This document shows positions 1-8,186 of a stretch of 8,186 nt of DNA, in pieces. A model generated the notes under the pieces. That model saw only the letters and a program-made list of their open reading frames with translations. It did no database searches and had not been told where the DNA came from. Numbering within the stretch: position 1 is the first letter of the stretch; each line of letters opens with the position of its first letter. The DNA comes from Pseudomonadota bacterium (GTDB lineage Bacteria; Pseudomonadota; Alphaproteobacteria; Rhodospirillales; Magnetospirillaceae), in the NCBI GenBank assembly GCA_023437865.1, contig JAEZFE010000423.1, positions 1 to 8,186 of the forward strand, read 5' to 3'. A program made the translations under genes and the position numbers.

Positions 1-984
1 ACCTGCGCCGCCTGCGGCCTGTGCGCCACCGCTTGCCCGGTCGGCATCGAGACCGGTCTGCTGACCAAGGCGTTGCGCGGCCGCAAGCTGACCACCACGC
101 AGAAGACCCTGGGCGGCCTGGCGGCTCGCCATTACGGCACCGCCATGGCCGGTGCCCGCACCGCCCTGTGGGCAGGCCGCATCGCCCATGCGGCGACGGG
201 CGGCCTGTTACCCAAGCTGCATGCCTCGCTGACCCATCCCGGCAAGGTTCCCGCCCCTTCCGCCGTGGCGGGCACTCCGGTGGTCTACGTGCCGTCCTGC
301 GCCACCCGCACCCTGGGCCCGAGTTGGGGCGCGCCCGAGCAGGACGCGGTGCCGGAACGCATGACCAAGCTGCTGGAAAAGGCCGGCTTCCAGGTAATCT
401 TCCCCGAGAACCTGGGCAATCTGTGCTGCGGCCAGTCCTTCGAAAGCAAGGGCATGAACGACCAGGCCGACGCCAAGTCGCGCGAGATGGAAGCCGCCCT
501 GCTCAAGGCCTCGGACAATGGCCGCATTCCGGTGCTGATGGACGCCTCGGCCTGCACACTCAGGCTCAAGCGGGTGCTCGACAAGAATCTCGCCGTGCAT
601 GATTCCATCGAGTTCCTGCACGACCAGGTTCTGCCGCGCCTGGAGGTCACCAAGCAGGCCGAGCCGGTGCTGGTGCACGTTAACTGCTCGGCCCGGCGCA
701 TGGGGCTGGATGCCAAGATGGTCTCGCTGGCCAAGGCCTGCGCCCACGAGGTGGTGGTGCCCGACGGCGTGACCTGCTGCGGCTTCGCGGGCGACAAGGG
801 CTTCACCACGCCCGAGCTCAACGACCATGCGCTGCGCAAGCTGCCGGCCGGCGTGCCGGCCAATGCCGAGGGCGGCTATTCCTCCAACCGCACCTGTGAG
901 ATCGGCCTGTCCGATCATTCAGGCAAGCCCTATCGGTCCATCGCCTATCTTGTCGATCGGGTGACGAAGCGCCGGGAGGGCTGA
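1..984 (+). CDS. Fe-S/FAD-linked oxidase, D-lactate dehydrogenase type, C-terminal part (partial)
   Basis: The reading frame is open from base 1 and ends at TGA 982-984; the N-terminal part lies outside the window. The visible 327 residues start inside a ferredoxin-like CxxCxxCxxxCP motif (C2, C5, C8, C12, P13), which would ligate a [4Fe-4S] cluster. Two cysteine-rich CCG domains follow: the first has C100 (PSCATR) and C142-C143-G144, the second has C229 (VNCSAR) and C259-C260-G261. This order (cluster, then two CCG domains) is the C-terminal half of FAD-binding oxidase/(Fe-S) proteins related to D-lactate dehydrogenase (Dld-II type), and it also occurs in GlpC, GlcF and LutA subunits. Such enzymes oxidise 2-hydroxy acids and pass electrons to the respiratory chain. 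Whether a FAD domain is fused upstream cannot be seen, so a separate GlcF-like Fe-S subunit remains possible. The gene is separated by 106 bp from the next and is probably not functionally linked to it. Confidence 0.88.
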   Translation, partial: TCAACGLCATACPVGIETGLLTKALRGRKLTTTQKTLGGLAARHYGTAMAGARTALWAGRIAHAATGGLLPKLHASLTHPGKVPAPSAVAGTPVVYVPSCATRTLGPSWGAPEQDAVPERMTKLLEKAGFQVIFPENLGNLCCGQSFESKGMNDQADAKSREMEAALLKASDNGRIPVLMDASACTLRLKRVLDKNLAVHDSIEFLHDQVLPRLEVTKQAEPVLVHVNCSARRMGLDAKMVSLAKACAHEVVVPDGVTCCGFAGDKGFTTPELNDHALRKLPAGVPANAEGGYSSNRTCEIGLSDHSGKPYRSIAYLVDRVTKRREG

Positions 985-1090
985 GAGAGTACCCCTACAT
1001 ATCGCGGTGCGTTTACACTTAGGTGGTATATATCCGTTTTTGGGTAGGTGAGGCTGGCGCGGGCGGGTGCTCGGGTGTTAATATCTTCCT
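985..1090 (+). other. Intergenic region with AT-rich patches before the PPTase-NRPS unit
   Basis: This 106-bp gap is less GC-rich than its surroundings. It holds TTTACA (1012-1017), TATATAT (1027-1033) and TTAATAT (1078-1084), which are promoter-like but not correctly spaced as a single -35/-10 pair. The octamer CCTATGGG occurs at 1088-1095, overlapping the start codon, and again at 1102-1109. No terminator hairpin is seen after the oxidase gene. Confidence 0.4.
1079..1084 (+). promoter_or_regulatory. Candidate -10 hexamer (TAATAT) placing the start point at the PPTase ATG
   Basis: TAATAT matches 4 of 6 positions of TATAAT and lies in a locally AT-richer patch. Counting 7 bases from its last base puts +1 at 1091, the A of the ATG. 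No Shine-Dalgarno sequence precedes that ATG, so a leaderless transcript is possible. No good -35 hexamer is visible at the expected distance. A second AT-rich stretch (TATATAT at 1027-1033) could be an alternative -10 that gives an ordinary leader. Confidence 0.3.
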
Positions 1091-1734
1091 ATGGGAAAAC
1101 ACCTATGGGCGCCCCGCCGCCTCTCCGACCACCTGGTGCTGCTCCGGGGTGCTGATGACCGCCCGGCACGCCAGCGCATCGCCCGCGACCTCCTCGCGGA
1201 CATGCTGGGATTCGAGGTAGCGGTCGAGCATGACCCGTACGGCAAGCCCCGCCTGGCCGGCAGCGAAGTGTGTATCAGCTTCTCCCATCGCGACGGCTGG
1301 CTGCTGATCGGCACTGCCGCCCACGACATCGGCGTTGATTTGGAGCTCATCCAGCCCGGCCTGGACGTGGCCCGCACCCATTTCAGCCCCGCCGAGGCGC
1401 ATTGGCTCGCCCGCACCGACCAGACCGACGCCTTCACCCGGCTATGGACCGCCAAGGAGGCGGTGCTGAAGGCCGTCGGTACCGGCATCGCCCAGGGTCT
1501 GGACCAACCTGACTTTTCCGCCTTTCAGATCGAGGGCCAGCCCTTCGATCTGCCAGCCTGCGACGTGGTCCATGCCGGAGCCGCCTTTCGGGTAAGCTGG
1601 CACACCATTGGCGAAAACGAGCCTGCGGCAGTGGCCTGTTCGGCCATCCGCCACGCAGCGGACACATTCTCCTGCTTAATCCTTTCCGCCCCCGCGCCGC
1701 TCCCCCTCGCGGCCCATGCGGGTGATGGAGTGTC

Positions 1735-1738
<4 letters not shown>
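1091..1738 (+). CDS. Sfp-type 4'-phosphopantetheinyl transferase
   Basis: The enzyme transfers 4'-phosphopantetheine from coenzyme A to the conserved serine of carrier proteins. The 215-aa length fits the Sfp/AcpT group. Motifs in order are YGKPRL (50-55), the SFSHRDGW region (63-70), the Mg-binding GVDLE (81-85, D83 and E85) and LWTAKEAVLKA (118-128) with catalytic W119, K122 and E123. The start is the only ATG possible: an in-frame TAA lies at 1079-1081 and ATG 1091 is the first start after it. No Shine-Dalgarno sequence is visible upstream (TTAATATCTTCCT). The stop codon overlaps the start of the downstream NRPS (ATGA, 1735-1738), implying co-transcription and translational coupling. The natural substrate is therefore very likely the carrier domain of that NRPS (Ser547), although Sfp-type enzymes are often promiscuous. 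The tail after about residue 190 is rich in Ala and Pro and lies outside the conserved fold. Confidence 0.92.
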
Positions 1739-5739
<4,001 letters not shown>

Positions 5740-5830
5740 CCGGGCCGCCTGCCACTCACCGCCCGTACACTTGTCTGTCGGCGCGGCATCGCCAATGTGC
5801 CGGGGAGTCATCCATCGCAGCGAGGCTCCC

Positions 5831-6538
5831 ATGACGGACGGCAAGCTCGATCTGCTCGACCCCGGCAATTGCGCGCTCATCCTGATCGACCACCAGCCCC
5901 AGATGGCGTTCGGGGTCACGTCGCTGGACCGGCAATTGCTCAAGAACAACGTCATCGGCCTGGCCAAGGCGGCGAAGGCATTCCGGGTCCCGACCATTCT
6001 GACGTCGGTGGAGAGCGAAGGCTTCTCCGGCTACATCTGGCCGGAATTGCTGGACGCACTCGGCAACCCCAGCCCCATCGAGCGCACCTCCATGAATGCC
6101 TGGGAGGATGCCGGGTTCGTCGCCGCAGTCCAGGCTACCGGGCGCAAGAAGCTGGTGATCGCCGCCCTGTGGACCGAGGTTTGCCTGGTCTTCCACGCCC
6201 TGGCCGCCATGCGGGACGGCTACGAGGTCTATTTCATCGAGGATGCCTCGGGCGGCACCTCGGTCGCGGCCCACGCCATGGCGGTCTCACGGCTGGTGCA
6301 GGCCGGCTGCGTTCCCGTCACCTGGCAGCAATTCCTGCTGGAAATGCAGCGGGACTGGGCGCGCAAGGACACCTACGACGCGACCATCGAAATCGTGCAG
6401 GAGCATTCGGGCGCCTACGGCATGGGCGTCGAATATGCCCGCACCATGGTGCACAAACTGCCCCCATCGCTGCGCCATGCCGCAGCCACCGCCCTGGGTG
6501 TGCCGCCGGGGAGCGAGGGTGCGCCGGTCCGTCACTGA
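5831..6538 (+). CDS. YcaC-like cysteine hydrolase (isochorismatase superfamily)
   Basis: The 235-aa protein resembles E. coli YcaC along its whole length. Shared features are the ILIDHQ strand with the catalytic Asp (D20), an Arg (R85) before NAW (89-91) where many superfamily members have the triad Lys, and KKLVIAALWTEVC ending in the nucleophile C118, the same position as in YcaC. A DASGGTS stretch and a C-terminal helical tail (LEMQRDWARK) also match. These cytosolic oligomeric enzymes hydrolyse amide or related bonds through a Cys nucleophile; the substrate of this subgroup is unknown. ATG 5831 is preferred over a TTG at 5771 because homology begins just after it and GAGG (5822-5825) sits 5 bases upstream. 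The gene starts 91 bp after the NRPS, across a hairpin, so co-transcription is possible but not shown. True isochorismatase activity is not implied, and no siderophore genes are nearby. Confidence 0.85.
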   Translation: MTDGKLDLLDPGNCALILIDHQPQMAFGVTSLDRQLLKNNVIGLAKAAKAFRVPTILTSVESEGFSGYIWPELLDALGNPSPIERTSMNAWEDAGFVAAVQATGRKKLVIAALWTEVCLVFHALAAMRDGYEVYFIEDASGGTSVAAHAMAVSRLVQAGCVPVTWQQFLLEMQRDWARKDTYDATIEIVQEHSGAYGMGVEYARTMVHKLPPSLRHAAATALGVPPGSEGAPVRH

Positions 6539-6552
6539 CCCACAGCCTCCAT

Positions 6553-6577
6553 AGGCATCGGCGGCCCGCCGGTGCCT
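6553..6577 (+). terminator. Hairpin downstream of the YcaC-like gene
   Basis: AGGCATCGG (6553-6561) pairs with CCGGTGCCT (6569-6577) over 9 bp with one G-U wobble, around the 7-base loop CGGCCCG. It lies 14 bases after the hydrolase stop codon. The following sequence (CTGCCCGG) is not T-rich, so this is a terminator-like hairpin rather than a confident intrinsic terminator. Confidence 0.45.
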
Positions 6578-6678
6578 CTGCCCGGTATTAACGCCAGACG
6601 ATCGTCATACTACTCTTGTTGCGCTGCGGCCCACGATCCTTCACTATATGAATTCTCAAGTTGTCGAAGGGGTAACCC

Positions 6679-6810
6679 ATGCCGGTTCCGCGCGTCTATG
6701 TTCCCAAGGTGTCCGCTTGGCTTGCGCGCGAGGGTCACACCATCCTGACCGCACCGCCGTCGCTGGTGGCCCGCGCGTTGGCTGCCGTGCGCGCGGATGG
6801 GTTGGTCTGA
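6679..6810 (+). CDS. Small hypothetical protein, 43 aa
   Basis: The ORF begins MPVPRVYVPKVSAW and ends AAVRADGLV before TGA 6808-6810. It is preceded by a good ribosome binding site, AAGGGG at 6667-6672, with 6 bases of spacing. Codon choice matches the neighbours (mostly G or C in third position). The product has no signal peptide or membrane segment; it has a basic N-terminal half and an Ala-rich, probably helical C-terminal half. I do not recognise a family. It stands alone between a hairpin-bearing gap (6539-6678) and a 130-bp gap that holds a regulatory palindrome. Ribosome binding site quality and codon use support a real gene, but at this length a chance ORF cannot be excluded. Confidence 0.5.
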   Translation: MPVPRVYVPKVSAWLAREGHTILTAPPSLVARALAAVRADGLV

Positions 6811-6817
6811 GCCCGAC

Positions 6818-6831
6818 CTGACCCAGGTCAA
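6818..6831 (+). promoter_or_regulatory. FNR/FixK-like operator (CTGACCCAGGTCAA)
   Basis: The 14-bp sequence matches the FNR/FixK consensus TTGAY-N4-RTCAA at every fixed position except the first (C for T). It lies inside a larger perfect inverted repeat, GACCTG-ACC-CAGGTC (6815-6829). Its centre (between 6824 and 6825) is exactly 41.5 bp upstream of the +1 (6866) predicted from the -10 hexamer TAAGAT at 6854-6859, the geometry of a class II activated promoter. This suggests control of the 78-aa gene by oxygen, nitric oxide or a related CRP/FNR-family signal. The regulator itself is not in the window. Confidence 0.5.
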
Positions 6832-6853
6832 TGTCCCGTTAAGCGGGGCATAC

Positions 6854-6859
6854 TAAGAT
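6854..6859 (+). promoter_or_regulatory. Candidate -10 hexamer (TAAGAT) for the 78-aa gene
   Basis: TAAGAT matches 4 of 6 consensus positions and lies in the only AT-rich stretch of the gap. No good -35 is present; the place it would occupy lies next to the FNR/FixK-like palindrome, as expected for an activator-dependent promoter. The predicted leader is about 75 nt long. Confidence 0.4.
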
Positions 6860-6907
6860 AGCAGTAACCAATCAGAACAAGGCTCCAGGGGGGACGTTGT
6901 CATCCAT

Positions 6908-6925
6908 GGCCGTGAAACACCGGCC
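6908..6925 (+). other. Leader hairpin directly before the ribosome binding site
   Basis: GGCCGTG (6908-6914) pairs with CACCGGCC (6918-6925) over 7 bp with one bulged C, around an AAA loop. The stem ends 2 bases before the AGGAGG ribosome binding site (6928-6933). It may keep the site exposed or shape translation. It is short and could be chance in GC-rich DNA. Confidence 0.3.
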
Positions 6926-6940
6926 CCAGGAGGTTTTGTC

Positions 6941-7177
6941 ATGCCTGCTACCGCCGCCGAGCGCATCCGTGCCCTCATCACCGCCGCCACATCCGGTCGT
7001 CCGCTCGACGTCAATGATATCTATGTGCGCGCCCTGATGCGCTGCGGCATCAGCCGCGAGGAAGCCGCCGAACTGGTGGCCAACGACCACGACCCGGTGC
7101 TGCGCATCCTGCATTTTGCGGGCGATTCGCACAATTTCGCCGTCCTCGCCGTCGAGGAAGCCCTCGCCGCGGCCTGA
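6941..7177 (+). CDS. Small hypothetical protein, 78 aa
   Basis: The start is well defined: a perfect AGGAGG (6928-6933) lies 7 bases before the ATG. The protein is soluble, without signal peptide or membrane segment, Ala-rich and probably all-helical. Visible stretches are an N-terminal helix (AAERIRALITAATSG), a middle segment DVNDIYVRALMRCGISREEA with the only cysteine (C35), and a tail HNFAVLAVEEALAAA. I do not recognise a family. The strong ribosome binding site and the upstream FNR/FixK-like site with matched -10 suggest a conditionally and strongly expressed small cytosolic protein, perhaps linked to low oxygen or nitrogen-oxide respiration. That role is inference from the promoter alone. 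The gene ends 67 bp before the DUF411 gene. Confidence 0.75.
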   Translation: MPATAAERIRALITAATSGRPLDVNDIYVRALMRCGISREEAAELVANDHDPVLRILHFAGDSHNFAVLAVEEALAAA

Positions 7178-7192
7178 TCCCTTGCACGGCAT

Positions 7193-7220
7193 CCCGCGGG
7201 CGCTAGAAGGCGCACGCGGG
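7193..7220 (+). other. Long hairpin between the 78-aa gene and the DUF411 gene
   Basis: CCCGCG (7193-7198) and GCGC (7200-7203) pair with GCGC (7210-7213) and CGCGGG (7215-7220), giving 10 bp with a single G/A mismatch and the hexaloop TAGAAG (7204-7209). No T-run follows. It lies 15 bases upstream of the DUF411 ribosome binding site. It could end or process the upstream transcript, or attenuate entry into the next gene. TTGCAC (7182-7187) with TAGAAG at 16-bp spacing also forms a weak promoter-like pair, so an overlapping promoter is an alternative. Confidence 0.4.
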
Positions 7221-7244
7221 GAGCCATACCAAGTCAGGAAGCCC

Positions 7245-7703
7245 ATGAAGCGCATTTTCGCCGTTCTGGCCGTTGCCGCCGCCGCCGCTGGCGGCTTCGC
7301 CACCTACCAATTCGCCGGCGCCACACCTGCCAGCGCCAAGACCGCCGAAGTGTGGAAGGCCGAGAGCTGCGGCTGCTGCGGCTCGTGGGTCACCTACATG
7401 GAGGAGCACGGCTACAAGGTCACCGTCCATGTGGTCGATGACGTGGACCCGCTGAAGGACAAGCTAGGCATCCCGGAGCAGGCCCGCTCGTGCCATACCT
7501 CCAAGATCGGCGGTTTGGTGGTCGAGGGCCACGTGCCGGTCGAGGCCATCGACAAGGTGCTGGCCGAGCACCCGAAGAGGGTTGCCGGCATCGCCGCCCC
7601 CGGCATGCCGTCGGGATCGCCCGGCATGGACGTGGACACCAAACCCTTCCCGGTGGTGACTTTCGGCGACGGCAAGGTCCAGATGCTGGGGATGTACAAT
7701 TAG
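7245..7703 (+). CDS. DUF411 family periplasmic metal-binding-type protein
   Basis: The 152-aa precursor starts with a signal peptide (MKRIFAVLAVAAAAAGG, likely cut after A31 in PASA-K). The mature part follows the DUF411 pattern: a thioredoxin-like first strand with ESCGCCGSW (C42, C44, C45), ARSCHTSKIGG with C83 and H84, GHVPVEAI (95-102), the GIAAPGMPSGSPGM loop (115-128) and the end FPVVTFGDG. The clustered Cys, His and Met residues suggest binding of a soft metal such as copper; the family is often found near copper and heavy-metal resistance genes. ATG 7245 is chosen because AGGAA (7236-7240) lies 4 bases upstream and the signal peptide begins there. A longer in-frame extension back to 7116 overlaps the previous gene and has no signal-like start. 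No copper pump or regulator is visible in the window, so the metal is unproven. Confidence 0.88.
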   Translation: MKRIFAVLAVAAAAAGGFATYQFAGATPASAKTAEVWKAESCGCCGSWVTYMEEHGYKVTVHVVDDVDPLKDKLGIPEQARSCHTSKIGGLVVEGHVPVEAIDKVLAEHPKRVAGIAAPGMPSGSPGMDVDTKPFPVVTFGDGKVQMLGMYN

Positions 7704-7719
7704 GTCCCTGACGGCGATC

Positions 7720-7732
7720 CGACCTTCGGTCG
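7720..7732 (+). terminator. Weak hairpin after the DUF411 gene
   Basis: CGACC-TTC-GGTCG forms a 5-bp stem with a three-base loop, 17 bases after the TAG stop, followed by TCTT. This is short for an intrinsic terminator but is the only candidate before the next gene. Confidence 0.35.
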
Positions 7733-7747
7733 TCTTGCCTCCATGCG

Positions 7748-7753
7748 GATAAT
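7748..7753 (+). promoter_or_regulatory. Candidate -10 hexamer (GATAAT) for the last gene
   Basis: GATAAT matches 5 of 6 positions of TATAAT. The hexamer 17 bp upstream, TTCGGT (7725-7730), is a poor -35 and overlaps the hairpin. If real, +1 would be near 7760 with a leader of about 33 nt. Confidence 0.3.
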
Positions 7754-7792
7754 GGGGCGATATGCAGGCGTGTCCCATCAGGAGCGCCCCGC

Positions 7793-8186
7793 ATGATCAA
7801 AGCTCTTTGCACCGCCGCCGCCGCCTTCGCCGTGCTGGCTTCCGCTCCCGCCTTCGCCAAGGAAAAGGAAGCCCCGGCGTGCGGCGCGGTGTCGTTCCGT
7901 CCGCTCGCCAATACCGCCAATGACGGCGAGATGACCTCGGGCCATTACCGTTCGCGCTTCGCCACCATCGACGTGCTGGCCAAGGTCCAGGGCGGCCAAG
8001 CCACCTACCACCTGCGGGTGGACAACCAGCCGGTCAAGCCGCTGGCCGGCGACGTGCCCAAATCCAGTTTCAAATGCCTGGAATCCAAGCACGTGAAGAC
8101 CCCGCCCCCGGCCATCGGCGGTGCCTGCAACGGCTCGCGCTTCCGCGTGGTGATCGACAGCTCGGCCAAGCAGAAGCTGTACATGC
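7793..8186 (+). CDS. Exported protein of unknown function, N-terminal part (partial)
   Basis: The ORF starts at ATG 7793 with AGGAG (7780-7784) 8 bases upstream, and runs off the right edge after 131 codons. The first 22 residues form a clear signal peptide (MIKALCTAAAAFAVLASAPAFA) with an A-F-A cleavage site before K23. The mature part has three cysteines (C30, C95, C112), which could form disulphides in the periplasm. It looks beta-rich with alternating polar and hydrophobic strands (FATIDVLAKV 56-65, TYHLRVDNQPV 71-81, RFRVVIDSS near the edge). I do not recognise a family. There is no lipobox and no metal-site motif as in the DUF411 neighbour. It lies 89 bp after that gene and may have its own promoter. 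Confidence 0.8.
   Translation, partial: MIKALCTAAAAFAVLASAPAFAKEKEAPACGAVSFRPLANTANDGEMTSGHYRSRFATIDVLAKVQGGQATYHLRVDNQPVKPLAGDVPKSSFKCLESKHVKTPPPAIGGACNGSRFRVVIDSSAKQKLYM

Noticed and set aside
5771..5830. N-terminal extension of the YcaC-like gene from TTG 5771
   Set aside because: The extra 20 residues have no counterpart in YcaC-like proteins as I recall them, and ATG 5831 has a nearby GAGG.
6616..6650. Promoter-like TTGTTG/TATATG pair before the 43-aa ORF
   Set aside because: Spacing of the possible hexamers is 18 to 23 bp depending on choice and neither hexamer is good, so it is not called as a promoter.
6906..7040. Out-of-frame ATG (6906) upstream of the 78-aa gene
   Set aside because: It has no ribosome binding site and would read the 78-aa gene in another frame. 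The AGGAGG clearly serves ATG 6941.
7116..7244. N-terminal extension of the DUF411 gene
   Set aside because: It overlaps the 78-aa gene, is Arg/Pro-rich, and would bury the signal peptide that starts at 7245.

Overview
The window is GC-rich (roughly two thirds G+C) and all recognisable genes lie on the + strand. Protein style, codon use and the gene mix (Fe-S flavoprotein oxidase, DUF411 protein, FNR/FixK-like site) suggest an alphaproteobacterium, perhaps a Magnetospirillum-like member of the Rhodospirillales. That assignment is inference from memory of similar proteins, not a database result.

Layout. (1) 1-984: the C-terminal part of an Fe-S/FAD-linked oxidase of the D-lactate dehydrogenase type, cut by the window edge, with one [4Fe-4S] motif and two CCG (cysteine-rich) domains. 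(2) 1091-5739: a two-gene unit overlapping by ATGA, made of a Sfp-type phosphopantetheinyl transferase followed by a 1334-aa membrane-bound single-module NRPS. The NRPS has the architecture of epsilon-poly-lysine synthetase (Pls): adenylation domain, carrier domain, then three repeats of a transmembrane pair plus a hexapeptide-type C-terminal domain, with no ordinary condensation or thioesterase domain. Its specificity pocket holds two acidic residues, which points to a basic amino acid. The transferase would supply the phosphopantetheine arm on Ser547 of the synthetase. (3) 5831-6538: a YcaC-like cysteine hydrolase of the isochorismatase superfamily, separated from the NRPS by a strong hairpin. 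(4) 6679-7177: two small unrecognised genes with good ribosome binding sites. The second is preceded by an FNR/FixK-like palindrome centred exactly 41.5 bp upstream of the start point predicted from a -10 hexamer. (5) 7245-8186: two exported proteins, a DUF411 protein with a CGCC motif and an unrecognised periplasmic protein cut by the right edge.

The main point of interest is the Pls-like synthetase with its dedicated activating enzyme. It predicts a homopolymer or short oligomer of a basic amino acid (Lys or similar) made at the membrane. Product and chain length cannot be read from sequence. Intergenic regions are short, and several contain GC-rich hairpins that lack a clear U-tract.
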